A stretch of 64,000 nt of DNA from Ilumatobacteraceae bacterium (GCA_013213745.1 JABSQH010000090.1:32210-96209), one strand, 5' to 3'. Positions 33,932-43,445 are shown, counted from the first letter of the stretch. Notes: generated by a model not told the origin, from the sequence alone. Numbers and translations: made by a program.

Positions 33932-34708
33932 CTACTTCGGGGGCATCCGGATGCCACCGTCGACCCGGATCGTCTCGCCGTTCATGTAGCTGTTCGTGAC
34001 GCACTCGAGCACCATCGACGCCAGCTCGTGTTGATGGCCCAGACGCTTGGGGAACAGCACACCCTTTTGCAGATTGTCCTTGAACGCGTCGCTGGCGTCA
34101 CCTTCGCCGTAGATCGGCGTATCGATCAATCCCGGGGCAACGGTGTTCACGCGCACACCGACCGCCGACAGGTCGCGGGCGATGGGCAGGGTCATCCCGA
34201 CCACGCCGCCCTTCGACGCTGAGTAGCTGGCCTGGCCGATCTGGCCGTCGAAGGCCGCCACCGAGGCGATGTTGACAACTGCGCCACGCTCACCGTGTTC
34301 GAGCGGCTCGGTCGTGCTCATCGCGGTCGCTGCCACGCGGATGCAGTCGAAGCTGCCGATCAGGTTGATCGCGATGACCTTCTTGAAGGCGTCGAGGTTC
34401 GCCGCCGACTCGAGCGTGCCGTCCTTGCCGATCGTCCGCTGCGCCCAACCGATGCCCGCGGAGTTCACGAGCACTCGCAACGGGCCCATCGACTTGGCCA
34501 TTTCGACCGCGTTCACGATGTCGTCGGTGTTGGTCACATCGACCTTGCAGAACGCACCCCCGATCTTGCCGGCGAGTTCGTTGCCCTTGTCTTCTTGCAG
34601 GTCGGCGATGACCACCTTGGCGCCTTGCTCGGCGAGCTGCTCTGCGGCTGCGGCGCCGATGCCCGAGGCACCACCGGTGACGATTGCACTGACGTCGGTG
34701 AGATCCAT
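33932..34708 (-). CDS. Short-chain dehydrogenase, 3-hydroxyacyl-CoA dehydrogenase type
   Basis: This 258-residue classical SDR has the cofactor motif TGGASGIGAAAA, VIADLQ as the NAD-preferring Asp strand, the NSAGIGW segment, catalytic Ser in VVNIASVAAF and YSASK with the active-site Tyr and Lys, and a C-terminal VDGGIRMPPK. The long middle loop (TTEPLEHGERGAVVNIASVAAFDGQIGQASYSASKGG) is characteristic of the type II 3-hydroxyacyl-CoA dehydrogenases (HSD17B10-like), so short-chain beta-oxidation is the likely role. The ATG at 34708 is chosen since it leads straight to the first Rossmann strand. Tetramer expected from the family. Confidence 0.85.
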   Translation of the reverse strand: MDLTDVSAIVTGGASGIGAAAAEQLAEQGAKVVIADLQEDKGNELAGKIGGAFCKVDVTNTDDIVNAVEMAKSMGPLRVLVNSAGIGWAQRTIGKDGTLESAANLDAFKKVIAINLIGSFDCIRVAATAMSTTEPLEHGERGAVVNIASVAAFDGQIGQASYSASKGGVVGMTLPIARDLSAVGVRVNTVAPGLIDTPIYGEGDASDAFKDNLQKGVLFPKRLGHQHELASMVLECVTNSYMNGETIRVDGGIRMPPK

Positions 34709-34775
34709 ATCGCCGCAACCTAGGCGCCCCAGGATCACCGCACAGAATCCGAGCCCCGCCGAAAAACCTGGGATT

Positions 34776-34794
34776 CCGTGCGGAAAGCGCACGG
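34776..34794 (-). terminator. Possible terminator of the SpoIID-SGNH gene
   Basis: CCGTGCG pairs with CGCACGG (7 bp, 5-base loop), and on the minus strand a TTTTT run follows about 9 bases later. It lies 32 bases past the stop of the large surface-protein gene. Confidence 0.5.
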
Positions 34795-34825
34795 ATTCGC
34801 GAACAGAACGGCGACGCCGGCGTGA

Positions 34826-37800
34826 TCAGGTCGGCATGGGGCCGAGAGCGATCCGCGAATCGACGAGACGTCGCGGCGTGGCGCCGACGAAGCCGCCTCC
34901 TTCGACGAACCAACCGCTCACGTCGAGCACCACATGCGCAGGGTTATGGACGTACACGCAGATGGCACCATCGGGACCGATCGGCGCAATGACGTTGTTG
35001 GCGATGCGCTGCCCGGCAGCGAAGTTGATGTTGGAGGCTGTCGGCTGATCGCCACAGGGCCACACGTTTGCGTAACCCCGGTCGACCGGGTCGACGATCG
35101 TCAGGTTCAACGCGACAGCGATCGCATCGGTGGGCACGGCGCCGGCCGGTGTGTCGCGCCCATGAATTTGCACCGTGAGTGGCGTCGAGCGCTCGACCAG
35201 TCCTGTGCGCCCGCCGGTGCCGTCGCGGCTGTCGACGAAGCGGGTCGGCACCGTGTCGCGGAACGTTGCGGCCTCGCCGCCTTCGAACCAGCCGGCGAGA
35301 TCGACCACCACGTCGGTCGGCACGTGCGCGTAGAGACACACCGCGCCGTCAGCCCCGATCGGCGCGACGACGCCGTTGGCGATGCGCGCTCGGGGTGGGA
35401 AGTTCACGTTCGAAGCGGTCGGTTTGTCGACGTCACACGGGTGCAGCGTCACGTGTCCTTGACCGACCGGATCGACGACTGCGACAGTCAACGCAGCGGC
35501 GGTCGCCGTCGTGGGGACATCGACGGAACCCGCGCCCGGTTGGTTGACGGTCACGCCGTGCACCGGGATACGCAGCGGATTGTCGCGAGTGATCCGGGCC
35601 TGGCGTCCGCCGGTTCCGTTTCGGGAATCGACGAGACGGAGCGGTACCGCCGCCTCGAAGTCGGCGTCGACACCTCCAGGGAAGTAGCCGGCGATGTCGA
35701 CGACGATGTCGGTGGTTCGGTGCGAATAGAGACAGACACTGCCGTCGGCGCCCACCGGCGCGATGACACCATTGGCGATGCGCACACCTGCGGGGAAGTT
35801 CACGTTGGAGGCCGTCGGTCGATCGACCCCACATGGCCATACGGTGGCGAAACCCTGCGCGAACGCGTCGACGATCGTCACGTTGAGCGCCACCGCAGCG
35901 ACGTCGTCGGGGACCGTCGTCAAGCCCCCGCCGGGGAGTTCGAGTTGTTCGCCGACCACGGGCAGCCGGAGAATCTTCGGTGGGCCGAGTCGATGACTCG
36001 GCGCGAGTTCCAACATCTGTTCACGCAACCACAGGGCGAATTCCGCCTGTCCAGTCGCAGTCAGGTGCACGCCATCGCTGAACCACCGAGGTTGCTCGGT
36101 GCCGGCGCTCGCCTCATCCCAATCGAGGATCGTGAGGTTCTGATGACGACCAGCGGCGGCCGCCAGCGCGGCGTTCGCCGGCCCGTAGTACGAGCTACCA
36201 CCGGGCCCGTCGCGAATTTCGGCCATCGTGACCCACGCCACCTGCGACACATCGCGTTCAGCGAGCGCCGCCATCATCGCGTCGATATCGCCGGTGAATC
36301 CCGCTGGTGAGTCGTTGTAGCCGAGCTCGACAACGACGAGATCCAGGCCGCTCGGAAGGGCGCGCGCCGCCTCGACGCCACTCGTTCCGGGACACGATGC
36401 GCGGGTCGTGCAACGGCTGCTGACAGCGTCCACGATCAGCGATGGGAAGGTGCCGTCGGTGACTCGACGCAGCTCGCTCGACGCGTCGGTGGCGATACTC
36501 GATCCCACCGAGTCGCCGATGAATGCCACAGTGCTCGTCGAGGTGTCACGGCGAATCGGCCTCACCGTGAATCCCGGCGAACGCAGATCGTGGGTGCGGC
36601 GGAAGTCCCAGGCCTGCTGGCGGAACGAGTTTCCGTTCGAACCCGTGAGCACGATGTCGTTGAACCAGTCTCCATCGAAGCCGCTGTAAATGGAGCTGGC
36701 CGCTTCCACCATGTCGACGCCGGTAATCGAGCCAAGGCCATAACGCGCGGCCAGGTCGTCGGCGTCGAGCACTCTCGTCCAGCGGTGATTCGGGTTGTCC
36801 GCGGTGCCGTCGCCACCGGCGTCGTCGACGGCTGGGAAGACGCCGCCGGCCGTTCGTGGTCCGTTCGACGCCGAGAACTCCGTCGATGCGATCGCCCCGT
36901 TGGAGAACTTGCGCACCTGGTTGGCCGTGGCTGCGATCGCCTGATCGGTGCGGAAGTCCTCGACCAGTCGGGGCGTGCCATTGGCCGTCGGGCGAGTGGC
37001 CGATCCGAAATACACTTGGCACGACTGTGTGTCGCAGGTCGTGGCATACGAGTAGCGGCTCTGCGCGAGCCCATACGAGCGAGCGGCCACCGCCTGGGCG
37101 CGCACTGCGTTGGCGCCACGACCCCCACCCGCGCCAGCCCAGCTCGCCGAGATCTCCTTGGGGACCACACCGCGCAGGTAGTCCTCGACCTTGACGTCGT
37201 TGACTACCCGATTGCCGTCGCCGGTGGAACGGACGTCGATGGTGCCTCGGTAGTGGGTCACCGAGCCCCCTGGCTCGCAGAGTCCGAGCACCTTGGTCGC
37301 CGACGTGCCCGAGCTGTTTCCGCCGTTGGTCGAAAACGACAAGACGCCGCTTGCCGTACCGAGCTTGCTCCACGAGACCTGGCCGCTATCGGCGCCGATG
37401 ATCGCACGGGCGCGAGCGGCATCGTTCTGATTCCACACACCGTCGGCGGTGATCCCTTCGGACTGCTGCCAACTGGTGAGGATTTTTTTCGTCTGCGGAC
37501 CGAAGACTCCGTCGATGGCAATGGCATTGTCGTGATACGCCGAGAGGAACGTCTGGACCTGACGGACGCCGTCGCCGCTCGACGGGTTCGAGAGCGGCCC
37601 GTTGGGCACGGTGAGCGCAGTTGCTCCGGGGCATGCTCGGGCGGTGCTGCCGTACACGTCGAACGTTCCGGCCGACGTCTCGACCGCATACATCGAGGTC
37701 CGCGTCTGACCGTTCCAGCGCACGCCGTCGGCGTGCGACACGAAACCGACCGTCCCCTGTCCGTCGAGGTCGGTCAAGCGAACACGAATCCGCCCACCGG

Positions 37801-38056
37801 CGGGCACCGAACCAAGTGACGTACCGCCGTAGTAGTGATCGAGGATCTGTCGCCAGGTCCACCCCTGGTCGACCGCCCACCCATACGCACCCCACTGACT
37901 CATTCCCCGCCCGTGGCCGAAACCGAACCCTTCGATCTCGATGGCGATGATGTCGTTCGGTGCGGCGGCAACGCGCTCGACCGGCGCCGCGACGACCACG
38001 AGCCCGGCGATGAGCCCGGCCGCGGCGACGAGCAGGCGGAGCGCACGTCCCGACAT
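34826..38056 (-). CDS. Secreted SpoIID/PG-binding/SGNH/beta-repeat surface protein
   Basis: This 1076-residue exported protein has four kinds of domain. A signal peptide (about 1-32) leads to a SpoIID-like domain (GFGFGHGRGMSQWGAYGW at 43-60; VEDYLRGVVPKEISASW at 290-306; AVRAQAVAARSY at 317-328). That domain is split by an inserted peptidoglycan-binding module (about 160-222, IDGVFGPQTKKILTSWQ, ITADGVW). An SGNH/GDSL hydrolase follows (508-685: FIGDSVG, ELGYNDS, DGVHLTATG), then three ~120-residue beta repeats (about 695-1076) ending near PRRLVDSR. SpoIID proteins cut or activate cutting of glycan strands, and the SGNH part may remove O-acetyl groups. The ATG at 38056 is used because the frame upstream does not look like a signal peptide. 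Likely a cell-wall remodelling enzyme held at the surface. Confidence 0.85.
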   Translation of the reverse strand: MSGRALRLLVAAAGLIAGLVVVAAPVERVAAAPNDIIAIEIEGFGFGHGRGMSQWGAYGWAVDQGWTWRQILDHYYGGTSLGSVPAGGRIRVRLTDLDGQGTVGFVSHADGVRWNGQTRTSMYAVETSAGTFDVYGSTARACPGATALTVPNGPLSNPSSGDGVRQVQTFLSAYHDNAIAIDGVFGPQTKKILTSWQQSEGITADGVWNQNDAARARAIIGADSGQVSWSKLGTASGVLSFSTNGGNSSGTSATKVLGLCEPGGSVTHYRGTIDVRSTGDGNRVVNDVKVEDYLRGVVPKEISASWAGAGGGRGANAVRAQAVAARSYGLAQSRYSYATTCDTQSCQVYFGSATRPTANGTPRLVEDFRTDQAIAATANQVRKFSNGAIASTEFSASNGPRTAGGVFPAVDDAGGDGTADNPNHRWTRVLDADDLAARYGLGSITGVDMVEAASSIYSGFDGDWFNDIVLTGSNGNSFRQQAWDFRRTHDLRSPGFTVRPIRRDTSTSTVAFIGDSVGSSIATDASSELRRVTDGTFPSLIVDAVSSRCTTRASCPGTSGVEAARALPSGLDLVVVELGYNDSPAGFTGDIDAMMAALAERDVSQVAWVTMAEIRDGPGGSSYYGPANAALAAAAGRHQNLTILDWDEASAGTEQPRWFSDGVHLTATGQAEFALWLREQMLELAPSHRLGPPKILRLPVVGEQLELPGGGLTTVPDDVAAVALNVTIVDAFAQGFATVWPCGVDRPTASNVNFPAGVRIANGVIAPVGADGSVCLYSHRTTDIVVDIAGYFPGGVDADFEAAVPLRLVDSRNGTGGRQARITRDNPLRIPVHGVTVNQPGAGSVDVPTTATAAALTVAVVDPVGQGHVTLHPCDVDKPTASNVNFPPRARIANGVVAPIGADGAVCLYAHVPTDVVVDLAGWFEGGEAATFRDTVPTRFVDSRDGTGGRTGLVERSTPLTVQIHGRDTPAGAVPTDAIAVALNLTIVDPVDRGYANVWPCGDQPTASNINFAAGQRIANNVIAPIGPDGAICVYVHNPAHVVLDVSGWFVEGGGFVGATPRRLVDSRIALGPMPT
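34829..35974 (-). repeat. Three beta repeats at the C-terminus of the SpoIID-SGNH protein
   Basis: Residues about 695-1076 hold three copies of a ~120-residue unit with the pattern VAVALNVTIVDP, then WPCG, PTASNVNFPAG, IANGVIAPIGADG, VCLY, VVVDVAGWF and P-x-RLVDSR-x-GTG. One conserved Cys pair (WPCG and VCLY) recurs per unit and may form a disulfide. Similar units occur in the divergent SGNH protein nearby. Confidence 0.8.
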
Positions 38057-38276
38057 GTCATCAAAGCGTAATGTTGCTGTCCGCGGCCGTTCGGTTACCA
38101 CGCGAGAAAGATCGACCCGACTTCGCCCCACCTTGAGCCGCCCTTGACACACGTCACAGCATGCGAGCTCAGGTAGCGACACTCATCACCGCCGCAGGAG
38201 CGACCGCCAGGGAGCCCTGCTGGCGTCGCCGCCGTCACAACTCGCAGCCTCACGCCCCACGTCGCGCCGGCGGCAC

Positions 38277-38732
38277 TCATCGCGGCACGGCAGCCACAGC
38301 CAGACGATCGGCGATGTCGTTCATCGGATCACCGCTGTGGCCCTTGACCCAGCGGAACGACACCCGGCCGGCGGGGAGGTCGTCACGCACGAGTTCGATC
38401 AGCGGCTGCCACAGATCGGTATTGGCCACCGGTTGCTTCTTCGAGTTCTTCCACCCGTTGCGCTCCCAACGCACCCACCAGCCGTCGCGAAAGCAATTCA
38501 CGACGTAGGTCGAATCCGACACGATCTCGAGCGGTCGCTGTTGGTTGGCGCGCAGCGCGTCGAGCACCGCATAGATCTCCATCCGCTGATTGGTCGTCGA
38601 TCGTTCGCCACCCGATCCCGACGGCTCGCCGTCGGGGGCGACGGCCCACCCCCAGCCGCCTGGCCCCGGGTTGCCACTGCAGGCGCCATCGGTGTACACG
38701 ACAAGTGGTTCGACTGGTGAAGATCCGGACAC
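38277..38732 (-). CDS. rnhA: Ribonuclease HI
   Basis: This 151-residue RNase HI cuts the RNA strand of RNA-DNA hybrids during replication and R-loop removal. The catalytic acids are visible: D15 in VVYTDGACSGNPGPGGWG, E52 in TNQRMEIYAV, D73 in VSDSTYVV and D142 in NDIADRLA, with the assisting His132 in KGHSGDP. The basic loop GWKNSKKQPV, which helps hybrid binding, is present. The gene stands between two divergent surface-protein genes; the start is only about 30 bases from the SGNH gene on the other strand. Length is normal for a single-domain bacterial enzyme. Confidence 0.95.
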   Translation of the reverse strand: MSGSSPVEPLVVYTDGACSGNPGPGGWGWAVAPDGEPSGSGGERSTTNQRMEIYAVLDALRANQQRPLEIVSDSTYVVNCFRDGWWVRWERNGWKNSKKQPVANTDLWQPLIELVRDDLPAGRVSFRWVKGHSGDPMNDIADRLAVAAVPR

Positions 38733-38762
38733 GAATCGCAGGCTACGAGTTACGTTCGGTCG

Positions 38763-40595
38763 ATGCCGTCACTACCGTTGGGCAGCGTGGGGGTCTCTTC
38801 ACGTGGACGCATGCTGCGACCGATCGTGCTCATCACGATGCTTGTCGCCGCAACACTCCCGAGCCTCGCCGAACGATCCGAACCTGCGGTGGCTGCGCCC
38901 TCGGTGTTCGACTTTGGACTCCCCACCCCCGGTCCGCTCGGTCCGATCACCCTGATCGGCGATTCGGTCCTGCTCGGTCACGGCGCCTACTCCCCGACCT
39001 TGCCAGATCAGCTCGCAGCACGCGGCTGGGGGCCGATTCGGTTTCGCGGTGGTGTCGCCATCAGCGCCGGGAACGAGCCGGTGCAGAACGAACTCAGGGC
39101 CAGTTACTGGATTGAGCTGTGGCGCTCGCAGGGGTGGGACGCACCGGTTGTGATGGTCAACATCGGCGCCAACGACAGTGGGTTCTGCCAGAGGAACATC
39201 GCCTGCGCCCGCGAAGCGATCATGCACGTGGTCGACACGATCGGCCCGGGCAAGCGGATCTGGTGGCCGATGATCACTCGTCTCCAGCGATCACCGTTTC
39301 TCGAGCAACAGAACAATTGGAACGCAGCCCTCGTTCAGATCGCCAACGAACGAGACGATTTCTGGACCTGGGACTGGCCCGCCGAGTTCGTCACCGGGCA
39401 GTACCCGAGCCCTGACGGAGTGCATCTGTCGCCGTCGGGGTATCGCCAGCGGTCGATTCTCATCGCCGATCAGCTGACCGCAGACGTGGCCGTGAGCCGC
39501 CGCGTCGCCGGCAGTGTCGATCTGCCGAGCGCGTCCGGACCGCCGTCGACCTTCGTCCCGGTCGATCCAGCACGCGTGCTCGACACCCGCAACGAACCAC
39601 CAGGTCGGCGGCCCGATCGATCGACGCTGCGCGTCGACCTCGCGCCATATCTCCCTGAGTCGATCAGCGCAGAGACCGTGACCGCCGTGGCAGTACAGGT
39701 CACCGCTGCCGATCCCGGGCGCAACGGGTACCTGAGAGCGCACGATTGTGCGGTCGGCGGTCCGAACGGCTCGAGCGTGAACTACACCACTGGCCAATCC
39801 CGGGGGGCGATGGCGTTGGCGTCCGTCTCCGACAGTGAGGTGTGTGTTTACGTCCACACCGAGACCGATGTGGTCGTCGACTTGCAAGGAGTGTTCGTCG
39901 AGGGTGCCAGCGGCGCCCAGCTGCGCCCTGCAGCGCCGCAACGCGTGGCCGACACGCGCCAGTCAGGTCGTGCCGACGTCGTGCGTATCGCCACGCCGAC
40001 CGATGCAACGGCGGTGGCGGTGACGCTGACAGCCACGGGCGCCGACCGCCGCGGCAACCTCCGGGCGTACCCGTGCGACGGGTCGGCACCGACGGTGTCG
40101 AACACGAACTTCGGTCCCGGCGAGTCGGTCGCTTCGGCCGCATTCGTGCCGACCGGGGGCACCGACGAGATCTGCGTCGCAGCCAGTTCGCCGGTCGACG
40201 TGGTCGTCGACCTCACCGGGACCTTCGTCGACGCGGCGAGCGACGGATTGGCATTCGTGTCCGCCCCGTCGACGCGCACGGTCGATACCCGCGACAGCAC
40301 TTTCGGATGGGCTCCGGTTCACGGCGCGACGCAAACGATCGACGCCCGCGTCGCTCCGTCGAACGTGGCGGCGGTGTCGGGCACCTTGACCATGGTCCGC
40401 CCGTCCGCACGCGGGTTCACCACCGTGTTCGACTGCGGCAACCGGCCGAACACCTCATCGATCAACGCGCCAGCAGGCGTCGCGATGGCCAATTCGCTCA
40501 CCACGGCCGTCTCCAACGACGGCCGCCTGTGTTTCTTCACGAACCGGTTGACCCAGACGGTGTTCGACACCACCGGCTGGTGGGTCTCCACCTGA
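38763..40595 (+). CDS. Secreted SGNH hydrolase with beta repeats
   Basis: This 610-residue exported protein has a hydrophobic N-terminus (about 17-45) typical of a signal peptide, with an alternative ATG at 38811. An SGNH/GDSL domain follows: ITLIGDSVLLGHG (GDS at 66-68), MVNIGANDSG (135-140) and SPDGVHLSPSG (217-225) provide the Ser, Asn and Asp-His of the active site. From about residue 265 to the end come three beta repeats, with VDTRDST, NTNF and VCVYVHTETDVVVDLQG, the same type as in the SpoIID-SGNH protein on the other strand. Probably a surface esterase acting on acetylated glycans or peptidoglycan. Confidence 0.85.
   Translation: MPSLPLGSVGVSSRGRMLRPIVLITMLVAATLPSLAERSEPAVAAPSVFDFGLPTPGPLGPITLIGDSVLLGHGAYSPTLPDQLAARGWGPIRFRGGVAISAGNEPVQNELRASYWIELWRSQGWDAPVVMVNIGANDSGFCQRNIACAREAIMHVVDTIGPGKRIWWPMITRLQRSPFLEQQNNWNAALVQIANERDDFWTWDWPAEFVTGQYPSPDGVHLSPSGYRQRSILIADQLTADVAVSRRVAGSVDLPSASGPPSTFVPVDPARVLDTRNEPPGRRPDRSTLRVDLAPYLPESISAETVTAVAVQVTAADPGRNGYLRAHDCAVGGPNGSSVNYTTGQSRGAMALASVSDSEVCVYVHTETDVVVDLQGVFVEGASGAQLRPAAPQRVADTRQSGRADVVRIATPTDATAVAVTLTATGADRRGNLRAYPCDGSAPTVSNTNFGPGESVASAAFVPTGGTDEICVAASSPVDVVVDLTGTFVDAASDGLAFVSAPSTRTVDTRDSTFGWAPVHGATQTIDARVAPSNVAAVSGTLTMVRPSARGFTTVFDCGNRPNTSSINAPAGVAMANSLTTAVSNDGRLCFFTNRLTQTVFDTTGWWVST
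39567..40592 (+). repeat. Three beta repeats at the C-terminus of the SGNH protein
   Basis: Residues about 269-610 carry three related ~115-residue units, each opening with P-x-RVxDTR and containing an ASSxNY/NTNF/TSSINA strand, a Cys in an HDCAV/YPCDG/FDCGN segment and a closing VVVDLxGxFV strand. They match the repeat type at 34829-35974 but are more diverged from one another. Confidence 0.75.
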
Positions 40596-40656
40596 GACGA
40601 TCACGAGTCGCGCGATCCCGGTGCGTACCCACCGGTAACGGTGAAAGACTGGGGAG

Positions 40657-43386
40657 ATGATCTTCGATGGTCACGTCCACCAGCTCCCCGACATCGACCC
40701 GACCGAAACTGCGGAGTGGTTGGACAGCCTCGACGCCGTGGTCGACGCCCGCGGCAAGACGAGGGCCCGCTACCTCCTGACCCGCCTCATGGAACGCGCG
40801 GCGGCAAGCCAGGTGTCGTTCCCTGCGACCGTGTCGACCCCGTACGTCAACACGATCCCCAGGGAACAGGAACCGTGGTTCCCCGGAGATGAGCACATCG
40901 AGCGGCGCATCCGGGCGTTCATCCGGTGGAACGCAGCGATGATGGTGGTCAAGGCCAACAAGGCCGCCGACGGCATTGGTGGCCACCTCTCCACCTTCGC
41001 CAGCTCCGCAGCGCTGTACGAGATCGGGTTCAACCACTTCTTCCGGGGCAAAGACGACGGCACCCCTGGCGACCATGTGTATTTCCAAGGGCATGCCGCT
41101 CCTGGCGTGTACGCCCGGGCGTTCATGGAGGGCCGCCTCACCGCCGACGACCTCGACCACTTCCGGCGCGAGATCGGGCGCAACGGGCGCGGCTTGTCGT
41201 CGTATCCGCATCCGCGGTTGATGCCCGATTTCTGGGAATTCCCCACCGTGTCGATGGGTCTCGGTCCGATCACCGCGTTGTATCACGCCCGCTTCAACCG
41301 CTACCTGCAGAATCGCGAGCTCGACGACACCAGCGCCAGCCGTGTGTGGGCGTTTCTCGGCGATGGCGAGACCGACGAGCCCGAAACGCTCGGGGCCATC
41401 TCGCTCGCCGCGCGCGAACAGCTCGACAACTTGGTGTTCGTGATCAACTGCAACCTGCAGCGTCTCGACGGCCCGGTGCGCGGCAACGGCAAGGTGATCC
41501 AGGAACTCGAAGCGGTCTTCCGCGGCGCCGGCTGGAACGTCATCAAGGTGATCTGGGGTTCGAAGTGGGACGAGCTCTTGGCGCAGGACAAAGACGGCGC
41601 ACTGCTCAACAAGATGAACACCACCGTCGATGGCGAATACCAGCGATTCGCCGTCGAGGACGGCGAGTTCATCCGTGACAACTTCTTTGGCCCTGATCCA
41701 CGGCTGCGCCAGATGGTGTCGCACCTCGCCGACGATGACCTGCGCACCTTGCCGCGCGGCGGCCACGACTACCGCAAGCTCTACGCGGCCTACAAAGCGG
41801 CGGTCGAGAACCTGGGCTCGGGTCGGCCAACGGTGATTCTGGCCAAGACGATCAAGGGGTGGACGCTCGGCCCGGGATTCGAGGGACGCAACTCGACCCA
41901 CCAGATCAAGAAGATGACCAAACAGCAGCTGCTCGAGATGCGCGACCGGCTGCACCTGCACGACGAAATCCCCGGCGACTCGATCGACGAGAACAACCCG
42001 CCCTACCTCAAGCCCGCTCCCGACTCGATCGAGTACCAGTACATGATGGAGCGCCGCAAGGCCCTCGACGGTTCGCTCCCGAGGCGGACGACCACTGCAC
42101 GGCGCCCAATGGCGTTGCCGACTGACGCGGCGTTCGCCGAGCTGCGCGCGGGCTCAGGGGGCCAAGCGGTCTCGACCACGATGGGCTTCACGCGGCTGCT
42201 GCGCAACTTGGCGCGCGACGAGCAGATCGGCTCGCGGATCGTTCCGATCATTCCCGATGAAGCGCGCACGTTCGGCATGGATGCGCTGTTCCGCGAACTG
42301 AACATCTACGCCGCGCACGGACAGAAGTACGAACCGGTCGACCACGACCTGTTGCTCAGCTACTCCGAGTCGTCGTCGGGACAGATCCTCGAGGAGGGCA
42401 TCACCGAGGCCGGCTCGATGTCGAGCTTTATCGCTGCGGGCACCTCGTATGCCACACGCGGCGTGCCGACCGTGCCCTTCTACACGTTCTATTCGATGTT
42501 CGGCTTCCAACGCGTCGGTGACCTCATCTGGCAGGCAGCCGACATGCGCGCCCGCGGCTTTCTGATGGCGGCGACCGCAGGACGGACCACGCTGCTTGGC
42601 GAAGGCCTCCAGCACCAGGACGGCCACAGCCTCGTATTGGCATCGACCGTGCCCGCAGTGCAGGCCTACGACCCGGCATTTGCGTACGAAGTCGCGGCGG
42701 TCGTGCAGGCGGGTCTGCACCGGATGTACGGCGACGGCACCCCAGAAGAGACCGACGTCTTCTACTACATCACGTTGTACAACGAGAACTACGAGATGCC
42801 GCCCATGCCTGACACACCGGGCCTCGCCGAATCGATCGTCGAAGGTCTGTACAAGTGGGCTGACGCTCCCGACCTCGGCGATGAGGCGAAGCCAGCGACG
42901 ATTTTGTTCTCGGGGTCCGCGCAGGGGGCGGCGCGCACCGCTGCGGCCGACCTCGCCGAGCACTATGGCGTCGCCGCCGAGCTGTGGTCGGCGACCTCGT
43001 ACAAGGCCTTGCGCGAAGAAGCGCTCGCCGCGGAGCGATGGAACCGACTGCATCCGTCCCAGGATCGACGCGTCCCCCGAGTGGCGCAGATCCTCGATGC
43101 ATCGCACGGGCCGATCACGGCGGTCACCGACTTCATGGCTGCTGTGCCCGAACAGATCGAGCGCTTCATCCCCGACCGCACGTTCGTCCCGCTGGGCACC
43201 GACGGCATGGGCCGCTCCGACACACGCGAGGCATTGCGCCGGTTCTTCGAGATCGACGCCGGACACGTGGTGGTCGCAGTGCTCTCCGGTCTCCTCGCCG
43301 ACGGTCTGGTCGACGCAGCCACCGTCGACGATGCCATTGCCCGGTACGACATCGACCCCGACGCCGCAGACCCGTACATCGTTTGA
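40657..43386 (+). CDS. aceE: Homodimeric pyruvate dehydrogenase E1 component
   Basis: This 909-residue enzyme decarboxylates pyruvate with thiamine diphosphate and passes acetyl to a lipoyl E2. The ThDP motif runs from GDGETDE (235-241) to NCNLQ (264-268). FQGHAAPGVYARAFMEGRL, PTVSMGLGPITALYHARF and GITEAGSMSSF are landmarks of the single-chain E1p used by proteobacteria and actinobacteria. A GGGGAG ribosome binding site sits just before the ATG. The E2 and E3 components lie about 15 kb away on the other strand with lipoate genes. A strong hairpin begins two bases after the stop. Full length, no missing active-site residues seen. Confidence 0.96.
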   Translation: MIFDGHVHQLPDIDPTETAEWLDSLDAVVDARGKTRARYLLTRLMERAAASQVSFPATVSTPYVNTIPREQEPWFPGDEHIERRIRAFIRWNAAMMVVKANKAADGIGGHLSTFASSAALYEIGFNHFFRGKDDGTPGDHVYFQGHAAPGVYARAFMEGRLTADDLDHFRREIGRNGRGLSSYPHPRLMPDFWEFPTVSMGLGPITALYHARFNRYLQNRELDDTSASRVWAFLGDGETDEPETLGAISLAAREQLDNLVFVINCNLQRLDGPVRGNGKVIQELEAVFRGAGWNVIKVIWGSKWDELLAQDKDGALLNKMNTTVDGEYQRFAVEDGEFIRDNFFGPDPRLRQMVSHLADDDLRTLPRGGHDYRKLYAAYKAAVENLGSGRPTVILAKTIKGWTLGPGFEGRNSTHQIKKMTKQQLLEMRDRLHLHDEIPGDSIDENNPPYLKPAPDSIEYQYMMERRKALDGSLPRRTTTARRPMALPTDAAFAELRAGSGGQAVSTTMGFTRLLRNLARDEQIGSRIVPIIPDEARTFGMDALFRELNIYAAHGQKYEPVDHDLLLSYSESSSGQILEEGITEAGSMSSFIAAGTSYATRGVPTVPFYTFYSMFGFQRVGDLIWQAADMRARGFLMAATAGRTTLLGEGLQHQDGHSLVLASTVPAVQAYDPAFAYEVAAVVQAGLHRMYGDGTPEETDVFYYITLYNENYEMPPMPDTPGLAESIVEGLYKWADAPDLGDEAKPATILFSGSAQGAARTAAADLAEHYGVAAELWSATSYKALREEALAAERWNRLHPSQDRRVPRVAQILDASHGPITAVTDFMAAVPEQIERFIPDRTFVPLGTDGMGRSDTREALRRFFEIDAGHVVVAVLSGLLADGLVDAATVDDAIARYDIDPDAADPYIV

Positions 43387-43388
43387 TT

Positions 43389-43421
43389 TGTCACGGTTGG
43401 TCTCAGAGACCAACCGTGACA
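43389..43421 (+). terminator. Perfect 15-bp inverted repeat after aceE
   Basis: TGTCACGGTTGGTCT and AGACCAACCGTGACA form a flawless 15-bp stem with a CAG loop, starting two bases after the aceE stop. No T-run follows, as is common for actinobacterial terminators. The next gene begins 25 bases later, so partial readthrough is possible. Confidence 0.7.
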
Positions 43422-43445
43422 GGAGCCGGCGATACGCTCGAAATC

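Noticed and set aside
37480..37500. AT-rich run TTTTTT inside the SpoIID gene as a terminator or promoter
   Set aside because: It lies within a well-supported coding region and encodes the KK of the peptidoglycan-binding module.
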